Assembly: GCF_036906915.1 (NCBI RefSeq)
Contig: NZ_JBAKHX010000050.1
Span: 1-58,191 of the forward strand
From: Phytohabitans sp036906915
GTDB taxonomy: Bacteria > Actinomycetota > Actinomycetes > Mycobacteriales > Micromonosporaceae
Direction of reading: 5' to 3'
DNA length: 58,191 nucleotides
The stretch's first letter is position 1, and each line of letters begins with the position of its first letter. A model generated the notes under the pieces. The model saw only the letters and a program-made list of their open reading frames with translations, had not been told where the DNA came from and searched no databases. Positions 17,836 through 26,516 of this stretch are shown here, piece by piece. Both the position numbers and the translations under genes were made by a program.

Positions 17836-18407
17836 AGGCTAACCCGGATCGTGGCAGATGGAAATGGGGTGATCGGGTAGCGATGTTCCCGGTGCTCTGG
17901 TTACATCGCTCGGCCGGTTGGACCGCATGAGGGCGGGCATCTACCGGCCCTGGCGCGCGCGGCGGCGGCGCCGTGCGTCAGGGTTGGAACCTGGCCGAAC
18001 TAGAGAGGTGGCAGAAGTCGGTCGGCGCTGACCGACCAGGGTGGCTGTCTGGTGGTCGGTGGCGAGAGGTGAGGCACGTCCGATTGCCGATAATGCCGAC
18101 TCGGTCGACCGGTTAGGCGCAGTCGACCGATTCCCCCGATTATCAAGAGGGCTTAGCGTGGGGACGGGGAGGGCAACCCCCGTCCCCACCATCGTTACAT
18201 ACATGGCGTCCAAGGAATCTGCCTCCTCGGCGCGCATGTCGCGCGGGAGCCGGGCCACGCGAGTGGCTCTGGTTCCACCTCCTCTCGACCGGGGGGTGAG
18301 ACGCTGGCGGCGGAGTCCGGGCTGGCCCGCCGTCAGCTCTGCGGCTGAGATGGCTGGGGACTAGACCGTCGGTGTCGGTATAGTCCCATGTCTTGCATTG
18401 ACATCAA

Positions 18408-18421
18408 TGGAAGCGCTCCCA
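18408..18421. promoter_or_regulatory. CebR-type operator, distal
   Basis: TGGAAGCGCTCCCA differs from the CebR consensus by one base. It begins five bases after a TTGACA -35 hexamer (18398-18403), so a repressor bound here would block that promoter. Confidence 0.8.
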
Positions 18422-18585
18422 TCGACGTTGGTGAGGACTGTAGTCCGCGTCACGGGTTTGTGAAAGACCCAAAACAAGATCGAAACAACACGCCAACCCT
18501 CGTGAAACTCCACTGTGCCGCTAGATCGCAGGTCAGGGCACGTGTGTCGATGCGACGTGGGGCGGGAAAAAGCCGTCACTTGCTG

Positions 18586-18599
18586 CGGGAGCGCTCCCA
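18586..18599. promoter_or_regulatory. CebR-type operator, proximal
   Basis: CGGGAGCGCTCCCA differs from consensus only at the first base. It lies 165 bp downstream of the distal box, which would permit looping or a roadblock to transcription. Confidence 0.8.
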
Positions 18600-18839
18600 T
18601 GCAAGACTGTCGAACACCGCGCAAGGGAGCCAAAGAACTGCGCGAGCGGCGGGTCGCCGAGGGCATCCCCATCGGGAACGGCGCCCAAATGTGAACGACG
18701 TGCGTCGTTCGCCTCCCGGTCCGGGACGGGCTGACCAACGTTACCGGCGCCTTCCGCCCTACGCGCTGCTCACCACCGCGTAGAAGGTGCCCGCCGAGGC
18801 CCCACGGGCTCGGCCAGGTCCGCGAGGAGACACCCCCAC

Positions 18840-21764
18840 ATGAAGCTCACCGCAAGAAAACGCCGAGTGGCCATGGTGGCCGCTGGTGCGTTGGTCGCGG
18901 GCGGGATGGTCGGCGTACCAGTCGGCATGGCCTACGCCGCGACCTCCTGCGACGTCGTCTATACGACCAACGACTGGAGCACCGGCTTCACCGCGAACGT
19001 GCAGATCAAGAACATCGGTGACCCGCTGACGAGCTGGACCCTCGGCTTCGCGTTCCCCGGCAACCAGCGGATCACGCAGGGCTGGTCGGCCACCTGGAAC
19101 CAGGCCGCCGGCAGCAACCAGGTCACCGCCAGGAACACCGCCTGGAACGGCAACCTCGCCACCGGCGCGTCGCTCACGATCGGCTTCAACGCCTCGTACT
19201 CCGGCACCAACGCCAAGCCCACGGCGTTCACCATCAACGGCGTCACGTGCAACGGGGCGGTCAACACCGCGCCGACCGTCGACATCACCAGCCCGGCCGA
19301 CGGCGCCACGTTCACCGCGCCGGCCACGGTCAACCTTGCGGCCACCGCGACTGACTTGGAGGGCCCGGTCGCGCGCGTCGAGTTCTACCGCAACGGCATG
19401 CTGGTCAACACCGACAGCGCGGCGCCGTACGAGTACTCGATGACCGGCCTGCCCGCCGGCTCGTACACCGCGCAGGCCCGCGCGTACGACAGCGCTGGAC
19501 TCACCGGCACCGACGAGGTCGCGTTCACGGTCACCGGCACCGGCCAGGCCAACGTCGTCACGCCGCCAACCCTGTCCATCGCCGAGGGCAGCAGTTCAGC
19601 CCTGAACGTCAAGCTCAGCGCCGCGCCCACCGGCCCGGTGACCGTCAACCTCGCCAAGACCGGCGACGCTGACATCACCCTGGGCGCCAACAGCGCGACG
19701 ATCACCACCGGCAACTGGAGCACCGGCGTCAACGTCCCGGTGAACGCGGCGCAGGACGCCGACGCCACCAACGACACGGCGACGATCACCGCCAGCGCCA
19801 CCAACTACACGTCGTCGGTCACCCAGGTGACGGTCCAGGACGACGAGAACACCCAGCAGCCCGGACGGTACGCCGACGAGTTCATGGAGCTGTACAACAA
19901 GCTCAAGGCGCCGGCCAACGGGTACTTCAGCCCCGAGGGCATCCCGTACCACTCGGTCGAGACGCTGCTCGTAGAGGCGCCCGACCACGGTCACGAGACC
20001 ACCTCCGAGGCGTTCAGCTACTGGCTTTCCCTGGAAGCGATGTACGGCCGTGCCACGCAGAACTGGACGCCGTTCAACAACGCCTGGGGGATCATGGAGC
20101 GCTACATCATCCCGTCCGAGACGCAGGGTGGCTACAACCCGAACGACCCGGCCGACTACGCGCCCGAGGCCAACCGGCCCGACCTGTACCCGCAGCAGGG
20201 CGGCAAGCTCGACTCGACGGTGTCGGTGGGCCAGGACCCGCTGTACAACGAGCTGACCCAGACCTACGGCAACAACCGGGTCTACGGCATGCACTGGCTG
20301 CTCGATGTGGACAACGTGTACGGCTTCGGCAAGTGCGGCGACCGCACCACCCGCCCGGCGTACATCAACACCTACCAGCGCGGCCCGCAGGAGTCGGTCT
20401 TCGAGACCGTGCCGCACCCCTCCTGCGAGACGTTCAACTTCGGTCGCCAGGGCAACGGCGGGTTCCTGCCGATCTTCCTCGGTGACTCGTCGTACACCCA
20501 GCAGTGGCGCTACACCAACGCCCCCGACGCCGACGCGCGCGCCGTCCAGGCCGCGTACTGGGCACTGAAGTGGGCCAAGGAGCAGGGCCAGCAGTCGGCC
20601 ATCCTGCCGACCATCCAGAAGGCCGCCCAGATGGGTGACTACCTGCGGTACTCGATGTACGACAAGTACTACAAGAACCCCGGCTGCGCCTCGCCGACCT
20701 GTGCCGCGGGCACCGGCAAGAGCAGCTCCAACTACCTTCTCTCCTGGTACTACGCCTGGGGCGGCCCGCAGGGCAGCAACACCTGGGCGTGGCGGATCGG
20801 CTCCAGCCACAACCACGGCGGCTACCAGAACCCGTTCGCGGCGTGGGCGCTGTCGACCACCCCGGAGCTGATCCCGCGGTCCGCGTCGGCGCAGACCGAC
20901 TGGGCGACCAGCCTCAACCGGCAGATCCAGTTCTACACCTGGCTCCAGTCGGCTGACGGCGCGATCGCCGGTGGCGCGACCAACAGCTGGAACGGCGACT
21001 ACAGCGCCCGCCCGGCCGGCCGCCCGACCTTCTACGGCATGGTGTACGACGACAAGCCGGTCTACCACGACCCGCCGTCGAACCAGTGGTTCGGCTTCCA
21101 GGCGTGGAGCATGGAGCGGGTCGCCGAGTACTACCACGAGACCGGCAACGCGCAGGCCAAGGCGCTGCTCGACAAGTGGGTCGCGTGGGCCATCGCCAAC
21201 ACCACGGTCAGCGGGGCCAACTACCAGATCCCGTCGACGCTGAGCTGGACCGGCCAGCCCGGCGGCAACTGGACCAGCAGCACCACGTCGGTCAACAACG
21301 CCGGCCTGCGGGTCTCGATCGTCGACCACACGCAGGACGTCGGTGTCGCCGGCGCGTACGCCCGGACGCTCACCTACTACGGGGCGAAGTCCGGCAACAC
21401 CCAGGCCCAGGCCACCGCAAAGGCGCTCCTCGACGCCGTCCTGCTCCACAAGGACGACAAGGGCGTGTCGGTGCCGGAGACCAAGGCCGACTACAACCGC
21501 TTCGACGACACCTACAACGCCAGCACCGGCCAGGGCCTGTACATCCCGCCGGGCTACACGGGTGTCATGCCGAACGGTGACCAGATCAACTCCAACAGCA
21601 CCTTCCTCAGCATCCGCTCGTTCCTGCGCAACGACCCGGACTGGCCGAAGGTGGAGGCGTACCTGAACGGCGGCGCCGTACCCACGTTCAACTACCACCG
21701 GTTCTGGGCGCAGGTGGACGTCGCCATGGCACTGCACGACTACGACCGGCTGATCGGGGACTGA
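18840..21764 (+). CDS. Secreted GH48 cellulase with CBM2 and two accessory domains
   Basis: This 974-residue protein has a Sec signal peptide (about 1-33), an N-terminal CBM2 cellulose-binding module (about 35-140, TCNGAV end), an Ig-like domain (about 145-235), a Calx-beta-like domain (about 238-335) and a GH48 catalytic domain (about 340-974). HETTSEAFSYWLSLEAMYGRA (E386/E390) carries the family's acid residue; WAWRIGSSHNHGGYQNPFAAW is also GH48-specific. GH48 enzymes are processive reducing-end cellobiohydrolases. GAGGAGA precedes the ATG. Two CebR-type boxes upstream put it in the cellobiose-induced regulon with the GH1 gene. Confidence 0.93.
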   Translation: MKLTARKRRVAMVAAGALVAGGMVGVPVGMAYAATSCDVVYTTNDWSTGFTANVQIKNIGDPLTSWTLGFAFPGNQRITQGWSATWNQAAGSNQVTARNTAWNGNLATGASLTIGFNASYSGTNAKPTAFTINGVTCNGAVNTAPTVDITSPADGATFTAPATVNLAATATDLEGPVARVEFYRNGMLVNTDSAAPYEYSMTGLPAGSYTAQARAYDSAGLTGTDEVAFTVTGTGQANVVTPPTLSIAEGSSSALNVKLSAAPTGPVTVNLAKTGDADITLGANSATITTGNWSTGVNVPVNAAQDADATNDTATITASATNYTSSVTQVTVQDDENTQQPGRYADEFMELYNKLKAPANGYFSPEGIPYHSVETLLVEAPDHGHETTSEAFSYWLSLEAMYGRATQNWTPFNNAWGIMERYIIPSETQGGYNPNDPADYAPEANRPDLYPQQGGKLDSTVSVGQDPLYNELTQTYGNNRVYGMHWLLDVDNVYGFGKCGDRTTRPAYINTYQRGPQESVFETVPHPSCETFNFGRQGNGGFLPIFLGDSSYTQQWRYTNAPDADARAVQAAYWALKWAKEQGQQSAILPTIQKAAQMGDYLRYSMYDKYYKNPGCASPTCAAGTGKSSSNYLLSWYYAWGGPQGSNTWAWRIGSSHNHGGYQNPFAAWALSTTPELIPRSASAQTDWATSLNRQIQFYTWLQSADGAIAGGATNSWNGDYSARPAGRPTFYGMVYDDKPVYHDPPSNQWFGFQAWSMERVAEYYHETGNAQAKALLDKWVAWAIANTTVSGANYQIPSTLSWTGQPGGNWTSSTTSVNNAGLRVSIVDHTQDVGVAGAYARTLTYYGAKSGNTQAQATAKALLDAVLLHKDDKGVSVPETKADYNRFDDTYNASTGQGLYIPPGYTGVMPNGDQINSNSTFLSIRSFLRNDPDWPKVEAYLNGGAVPTFNYHRFWAQVDVAMALHDYDRLIGD

Positions 21765-21778
21765 CTCCGGTAGCCGCC

Positions 21779-21814
21779 CCGGGATGAGGGGTCTCTCCTT
21801 CCCCCTCATCCCGG
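21779..21814 (+). terminator. Terminator hairpin after GH48 gene
   Basis: A perfect 12-bp stem (CCGGGATGAGGG / CCCTCATCCCGG) with a 12-base pyrimidine-rich loop begins 15 bases after the stop codon. Confidence 0.8.
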
Positions 21815-21829
21815 AGCCCTTAATAGACA

Positions 21830-21978
21830 GTCCGATTCCCACGGTCGGGCTGGCTAGCGGCCTGATTCCCACGGTCAGGCCAACCAGTGGTGGGTCGGCC
21901 GGAGTGGCCAACGCAGCGTTTCGGCCGGCCCACCACCCACAAGCCTCCGGGCGGGTGCACCACGGTGCCCCCGCCCGG
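21830..21978. repeat. Cluster of four hairpins with two covarying stem-loops
   Basis: Four hairpins lie back to back between convergent genes. The first two (about 21832-21848 and 21859-21881) share the identical loop TTCCCACGG. Their stems differ but each pairs perfectly: CCGA/TCGG versus GGCCTGA/TCAGGCC. The third (21887-21936) has 15-bp arms with one G-T-type mismatch. The fourth (21947-21978) has 9-bp GC arms. The covariation suggests the structure, not only the sequence, is kept. Confidence 0.65.
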
Positions 21979-21992
21979 CTCCATGCGTGGGG

Positions 21993-22643
21993 TCAGCGGC
22001 GGTAGCAGCGCCAGGCGAAGGGGTCGCGGCGGTTCGAGGTCTCGGCGAACGCCCTGCGGCCGTACGTGTTGCGGCAGGCGGCGCTCATGTCGGCGACCTC
22101 CGGCGACCGGTTCCAGCGCACGCACCACCAGTTACCGTCGCCGTTCTCGCCCGGCTTCGCCCACGCCTCGCCGCGCTGGCAGTAGCCGCCGACGAGTTGC
22201 CACAACCCGTCGGCGGCCTCCGGGCCGAGCAAGGTGCGTGCGGCGGCGATCGAGGGGGACGGGCGCGCGGCCGCCGTCGTCGGCGCGGTGGTGGTGCGCT
22301 TGCGGGGAGCCTGGGTGGTCCGGCTCGGCGAGGGCTTCGCGGTGGCCGCGGACGGCGACGGCCTGGGCGTGGTCGGGTCGGCCGTCGCGGTGGGCGCGCT
22401 GCTCGCGACCGCCACCGGCTCGGCGGAGTTCCAGGTGAGTCCGGTACCCGACACGAACGGCAGCGAGCACAGAAGTACCACGACGCCGAGTCCGACCGCG
22501 GCGGCCAGCCAGGCGTACTCGCGCACCATCCGTGGGAACCGCACTCGGGTCACCGGACGATCGGACGGTGCGGTGACGTCGTCGGGCACGGGCGCGGGCC
22601 TCCTCGTAAGGCGATCAAGCGGACCGGCCGTCACTCTAGTCAC
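21993..22643 (-). CDS. Single-pass membrane protein with Thr/Pro/Ser linker and Cys-containing C-terminal domain
   Basis: I do not recognise a family. The 216-residue protein has a basic N-terminal cytosolic part, one membrane helix (about 44-68), a low-complexity Pro/Ser/Thr/Ala linker (about 80-130) and an extracellular domain of about 75 residues with four cysteines (GGYCQRG, WWCVRW, SAACRN, WRCYRR) and many Trp/Arg. The GTG start lacks a strong Shine-Dalgarno, and an internal start at MVREYAW is possible. Disulfides in the exported domain are likely. It is convergent with the GH48 gene and divergent from the acyltransferase. Confidence 0.6.
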   Translation of the reverse strand: MTRVTAGPLDRLTRRPAPVPDDVTAPSDRPVTRVRFPRMVREYAWLAAAVGLGVVVLLCSLPFVSGTGLTWNSAEPVAVASSAPTATADPTTPRPSPSAATAKPSPSRTTQAPRKRTTTAPTTAAARPSPSIAAARTLLGPEAADGLWQLVGGYCQRGEAWAKPGENGDGNWWCVRWNRSPEVADMSAACRNTYGRRAFAETSNRRDPFAWRCYRR

Positions 22644-22735
22644 TGCTGTGCCACTCCGGGCCGCCCGACCGGCCGGAACGACAGAGACTCACGGCGCTCT
22701 CCCGCGAATGTGAATTTGGGGGTACCGTGATGAGT

Positions 22736-22767
22736 GGAGAGGCCGCTTCCCCCGTGGCGGCCTCTCC
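22736..22767. terminator. Hairpin in divergent intergenic region
   Basis: A perfect 11-bp stem (GGAGAGGCCGC / GCGGCCTCTCC) with a 10-base loop lies between two divergently transcribed genes. There it could act as an attenuator in the leader of the acyltransferase gene rather than as an operon end. Confidence 0.5.
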
Positions 22768-22803
22768 CGCTATCTGCGCACAGGGCTAGGCTGGACGGCG
22801 TTT

Positions 22804-23922
22804 GTGCCGCCGCCTGACCGGGGAGATCTCCTGTCCGAGTCACCCACCGCCGCCCGGCTGCCCTCGCTGACCGGGTTGCGGTTCGCCGCCGCGCTGGGCG
22901 TGTTCGGCCTGCACGCGTACTCGTTCGTGCCGCTGGTCGACCCGGCCGGCCGCTGGACCGCGAGGCTGCTCTTCGACGCCGGTGACCTGGGTGTCTCGTT
23001 CTTCTTCGTGCTGTCTGGCTTCGTGCTGACCTGGTCGGTGGGGCGGCGCGGTCCGTTGCGGTTCTGGCAGGGCCGGGTCGCGCGGGTCTATCCGGCGCAC
23101 CTGGTTGCGATGGCGCTCGCCGTCGGCTCGCTGGTGGTGACCGACCGGATACCGCCGGTGTTCTGGGAGCCCTTGTTCGCCGGTGCCGCGCTGGTCAACG
23201 CCTGGTACACCAAGGACTTCTACTATCTGGGCATCAACCCGGTGGCCTGGTCGCTGTCGTGCGAGATGTTCTTCTACCTGTGCTTCCCGCTGCTGTACGC
23301 GGGACTGCGCCGGCTGCGCCCCGCCGCCCTGTATCCGATCGGCGTCGCGGTCATGGCCGCGGTGTGGCTGATGCCCGTGCTGGCGACGGTCGCCGTGTCG
23401 CCGGACCGCGAGCGCTGGTTCGTGTACATCTTTCCGGTGACGCGGATGTGCGAGTTCGTCATCGGCATCGTGCTGGCCCGCCTGGTCATGGCTGGCGCGT
23501 GGCGCGGCCCGGGGCTGCGCCTGGCGATGGTGCTCTACGCCGCCAACTATCTCGCGGTCGGTCTGTTGCCGGCGCAGACCCGTGACACAGCTGCCACGAT
23601 CGTCGGGACGGCGCTGCTGATCCCGGCCGCGGCGCTGGCCGACCTGCGCGGCGCGCGCTCGTTCTGGCGGCACCGGGTCGCGGTGCACCTGGGCGAGGTC
23701 TCGTACGCGTTCTTCCTGGTGCACCTGACCGTCATCGTGACCGTCGTGGAGCTCTTCGAACTGCGTGGGCCGTGGCGGGCGTGGCCGGCGGTCGGGCTGA
23801 CCGCCGGCCTGCTGCTCACGTCCTATGTGCTCGCGTGGCTACTGCACCGCTTCGTCGAGGTGCCCGGCATGCGGCTGCTCAGCCCGCGCCGCCGCGCGCC
23901 AGTGGCAGCGTCACCCGGCTGA
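22804..23922 (+). CDS. Acyltransferase 3 family membrane protein
   Basis: This 372-residue polytopic protein belongs to the acyltransferase 3 (OafA/NodX-like) family. LPSLTGLRFAAALGVFGLHAY carries the family histidine of the first helix. FFFVLSGFVLTWS and FWQGRVARVYPAHLVA give the R-x-x-R-x-x-P element. About ten membrane helices follow, ending in the E-x-P-type motif RFVEVPGMRLL. It transfers acyl groups to extracellular or membrane sugars or lipids; the acceptor is unknown. The listed GTG start has no clear ribosome site, and GGGGAG lies 15-20 bases inside, so translation may begin a few codons later. Its 3' end overlaps the convergent peptidase gene by 44 bp. Confidence 0.82.
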   Translation: MPPPDRGDLLSESPTAARLPSLTGLRFAAALGVFGLHAYSFVPLVDPAGRWTARLLFDAGDLGVSFFFVLSGFVLTWSVGRRGPLRFWQGRVARVYPAHLVAMALAVGSLVVTDRIPPVFWEPLFAGAALVNAWYTKDFYYLGINPVAWSLSCEMFFYLCFPLLYAGLRRLRPAALYPIGVAVMAAVWLMPVLATVAVSPDRERWFVYIFPVTRMCEFVIGIVLARLVMAGAWRGPGLRLAMVLYAANYLAVGLLPAQTRDTAATIVGTALLIPAAALADLRGARSFWRHRVAVHLGEVSYAFFLVHLTVIVTVVELFELRGPWRAWPAVGLTAGLLLTSYVLAWLLHRFVEVPGMRLLSPRRRAPVAASPG

Positions 23923-25744
23923 CGCCGAGCGCCACATCGACCTCGGTGCCCGCCCGGTAGCGCAGTGTGTAGTCGCGGTCGGTCGAGATCAGCACGATGC
24001 CGATCCGGTGCCCGGCGGGGAACACGTGGTCCTGTGGCTGCATGCCCCACTCGAATGTGTACTGCTTGCCCGGCGTGATCGGCTCGCTGCGCCAGATCGA
24101 CGTGCGGTTGCGCACGTCGAGCCAGCCGCGGCTGACGATCTCGTACGGCGTCACGCCGGTGTCGTGCACGTACCGCTCGAAGCAGCCCGGGTCTCCGGGT
24201 ATGCCCGGCCCGAGGCAGTCGACGTCGCCGGTCGGGCGGCCGCCGAACACGCGCTCGCCCTCGCCGTAGTCGACGAGCAGGGCGGTCAGGTACGGCGAGC
24301 GCCCGTCGAGCCCGGCACGCACGCTGAGCTCGGGGGTGCCGGACAGGTGCACCGGCGCCGCCAGCGGCTCGGTCAGGAACGCCAGCCGATTGGCGCCGGA
24401 CGGGTCTTCGACCAGCTCCTCGGCGGTGCGGCTGGGCGCGTCGACGAACGTGGCGGTCTGCCCGACGCCGGCCGGCTTGCGGGTCAGCGCGTCCGGCCCC
24501 AGGAAGTACGACGCCGGCTTGCTGCCGGGCACCGGCCAGTTGCGGTACGCCTGCCACTGGTTCGGCGTCAGTTCGACGTCGGCCATCGGCTCGGACATGA
24601 CGCCGTTCTGGACGCGGTGCAACCAGTAGTCGAACCACTTGTGCAGGGTTTCGACCCACTCCGCGCGCCGGAAGTAGAACGGGGTGGTGTGCCCGCCCTG
24701 GTGCAGCCAGATCTTGCGCGGCACGCCGTTCGCCGCCAGGGCGTCCCACCACTGCCCGAAGTGCTGCGTCTTGACGTTCCAGTCGGTGAGGCCGTGCACG
24801 AGCAGCACGCTCGCCTTCACTTTGTGCGCGTCGGGCACGTAGTTGCGCTCGTGCCAGAACCGGCTGTAGTCGCCGGTCACCCGATCCTGCTCGCGCTCCA
24901 GGTCGGCCATGACGCCGGCGCACACCTCCGGGTTCTGCCGGGTCAGCACCGCCTTGGCGAGGATGTCGGTGTCTTCACCCTGGTAGCCACCCGGGGCCAC
25001 CACGCCACCGTTGGCGCGGTAGTAGTCGTACCAGGAGGAGATGGCCGCGATGGGCACGATGGTCTCCAAGCCGTGGACGCCGGTGGAAGCGACCGCGTTG
25101 GGCAGCGTGCCGTTGTACGACGCGCCGGTCATGCCGACGCGGCCGCTGGACCATCGGGCGGCCGCCGGCCGCCCGTCTTCGTCGAAGCCGCGCGCCCGGC
25201 CGGTCAGCCAGTCGACGACGGCCTTCATGCCAAGGGTCTCGTTCCGCCCGCCGGAGGTGGGGCAGCCGTCGGAGCCGCCGCTGCCCACGCTGTCCGCGAC
25301 GACCACCGCGTACCCGCGGGGCACGAAGTAGTTGTCGAGGAACCCGTAGAAGAGGATGTCTTCCTCGGACCGTGCGCTCGAACGCCGCGCGGACGCGCCC
25401 GGGTCGTCGCGGTCGATGTCGTCGTGGTTGGGCACGTTGTTGATGCCCGCCCAGTACGGGCTCGGCTCGAAGATCGTGGGCACCTTCAGGCGCCCCTCGG
25501 TCTCCTTCGGCCGGATGATCCGCGCCTCGACCCGGTCACGCCGCCCGTCGAAGTCGCTGTCGACCGTGGTCTCGATGAACACCCGTTCGCGGATCGCCTG
25601 CGTGTAGTCGAAGACCGGCTGCGTGACGCCTCCGCTGATCACCACGCCCGCCGCCTGTGCCGGTGCGGCCGGCGCCGTCACGACGAGTGCCGCGCCGACC
25701 AGGGCGGCGCTCAATAACCCAGGGCTGGAGAATAGCCGTCGCAC
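23879..25744 (-). CDS. Secreted Xaa-Pro dipeptidyl-peptidase (S15/CocE-NonD family)
   Basis: This 621-residue exported hydrolase starts at GTG after GGGGAGG with a signal peptide (about 1-32, AAPAQA). The alpha/beta-hydrolase core has nucleophile serine in GMTGASYNG, the Asp region LLVHGLTDWNVKTQH and the His in LHQGGHTTPF. The C-terminal beta-sandwich (about 400-620) is the PepX_C/CocE type. It likely cleaves X-Pro dipeptides or related amide/ester bonds outside the cell. Confidence 0.85.
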   Translation of the reverse strand: MRRLFSSPGLLSAALVGAALVVTAPAAPAQAAGVVISGGVTQPVFDYTQAIRERVFIETTVDSDFDGRRDRVEARIIRPKETEGRLKVPTIFEPSPYWAGINNVPNHDDIDRDDPGASARRSSARSEEDILFYGFLDNYFVPRGYAVVVADSVGSGGSDGCPTSGGRNETLGMKAVVDWLTGRARGFDEDGRPAAARWSSGRVGMTGASYNGTLPNAVASTGVHGLETIVPIAAISSWYDYYRANGGVVAPGGYQGEDTDILAKAVLTRQNPEVCAGVMADLEREQDRVTGDYSRFWHERNYVPDAHKVKASVLLVHGLTDWNVKTQHFGQWWDALAANGVPRKIWLHQGGHTTPFYFRRAEWVETLHKWFDYWLHRVQNGVMSEPMADVELTPNQWQAYRNWPVPGSKPASYFLGPDALTRKPAGVGQTATFVDAPSRTAEELVEDPSGANRLAFLTEPLAAPVHLSGTPELSVRAGLDGRSPYLTALLVDYGEGERVFGGRPTGDVDCLGPGIPGDPGCFERYVHDTGVTPYEIVSRGWLDVRNRTSIWRSEPITPGKQYTFEWGMQPQDHVFPAGHRIGIVLISTDRDYTLRYRAGTEVDVALGVSRVTLPLARGGAG

Positions 25745-25819
25745 AACGAAACCTCCCCATCCGTCGATGTGTCCCGAGGCTATCGGGATGGAGGCTGAGG
25801 GTGCGACCTCACGAGGACG

Positions 25820-26419
25820 TCAGGGCAGGGCGGGCACCTGGCGGGCGCCGCTGATCACCTTGTCGATGAACCCGTAGCGCACGCCCTCTTCGGCGGTGAA
25901 CCAGCGGTCGCGGTCGGCGTCGGTGACGATCTGCTCGTACGTCTGGCCCGTGTGCTGGGCGATCATCTCCAGCAGCATCCGCTTGGTGTACACCATCTGC
26001 TCGGCCTGGATGGCGATGTCGGCTGCCGTGCCGCCCATGCCGCCCGAGGGCTGGTGCATGATGATCCGCGCGTGCGGCAGCGCGTAGCGCTTGCCGGGCG
26101 TGCCGGCGCAGAGCAGGAACTGGCCCATCGAGCCCGCCATGCCCATGGCCACAGTGGACACGTCGTTGCCGATGAACTGCATCGTGTCGTAGATGGCCAT
26201 GCCCGCGTACACGGAGCCGCCCGGCGAGTTGATCCAGAGGCTGATGTCGCGCTGGGCGTCTTCGGCGGCGAGCAGCAGGAGCTGGGCGCAGATCCGGTTG
26301 GCCACGTCGTCGGTGACCTCGCTGCCGAGGAAGACGATGCGCTCCTTGAGCAGCCGGTTGTAGACCGAGTCGTCGAGGGATGCGGCCGCTCCGGCGCCGC
26401 CGCGGGCGTGGGTTGTCAT
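25820..26419 (-). CDS. clpP: ATP-dependent Clp protease proteolytic subunit (orphan)
   Basis: This 199-residue ClpP has catalytic S97 (GMAGSMGQF) and H122 (IMHQPSGG), matching the classical numbering, and the N-terminal axial-loop helix region. ATG 26419 is preferred because the family starts near here and upstream codons overlap the operators. It is not next to clpX, tig or a second clpP, so it is an accessory paralogue. Two ClgR-type boxes upstream (26461, 26486) suggest induction with the rest of the Clp regulon. Confidence 0.9.
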   Translation of the reverse strand: MTTHARGGAGAAASLDDSVYNRLLKERIVFLGSEVTDDVANRICAQLLLLAAEDAQRDISLWINSPGGSVYAGMAIYDTMQFIGNDVSTVAMGMAGSMGQFLLCAGTPGKRYALPHARIIMHQPSGGMGGTAADIAIQAEQMVYTKRMLLEMIAQHTGQTYEQIVTDADRDRWFTAEEGVRYGFIDKVISGARQVPALP

Positions 26420-26460
26420 GCGTGTGACGCTAGCCGCGCGCAGGCCGCCAGGTCTCGCAC

Positions 26461-26474
26461 GTTCGCTGTCAGCG
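26461..26474. promoter_or_regulatory. ClgR-type operator 1
   Basis: GTTCGCTGTCAGCG matches the ClgR pattern GTTCGC-N5-GCG reported for actinobacterial clp and lon promoters (from memory). It lies 41 bp upstream of the clpP start. Confidence 0.7.
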
Positions 26475-26485
26475 CACGCCGAGCC

Positions 26486-26499
26486 GTTCGCTGTCAGCG
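26486..26499. promoter_or_regulatory. ClgR-type operator 2
   Basis: An exact second copy of GTTCGCTGTCAGCG, with a 25-bp period relative to the first. Flanking bases differ between the copies, so the core appears selected rather than recently duplicated. Confidence 0.7.
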
Positions 26500-26516
26500 G
26501 ATTCACGGGGCGGGCG

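Larger units (their letters stand above)
17836..18839. other. Large intergenic region upstream of the cellulase gene
   Basis: About 1 kb without a convincing gene. Short open frames exist (for example about 17941-18258 minus) but they lack ribosome sites and family resemblance. The region holds a perfect 12-bp-stem hairpin (18158-18189, loop AGGGCAAC), a smaller GTCGGTC/GACCGAC inverted repeat near 18020, two CebR-type boxes (18408, 18586) and a consensus TTGACA at 18398-18403. From the second box to the GH48 start, about 240 bp remain as probable 5' leader. Confidence 0.6.

Noticed and set aside
17941..18258. Small minus-strand ORF in the cellulase promoter region
   Set aside because: No ribosome site, no recognisable domain, and it crosses a strong hairpin.
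19596..21911. A 771-codon open frame antisense to the GH48 cellulase gene
   Set aside because: It follows from third-position GC bias. Composition is Arg/Val/Gly repetitive, with no ribosome site or family match, and the sense strand encodes a clear GH48 enzyme.
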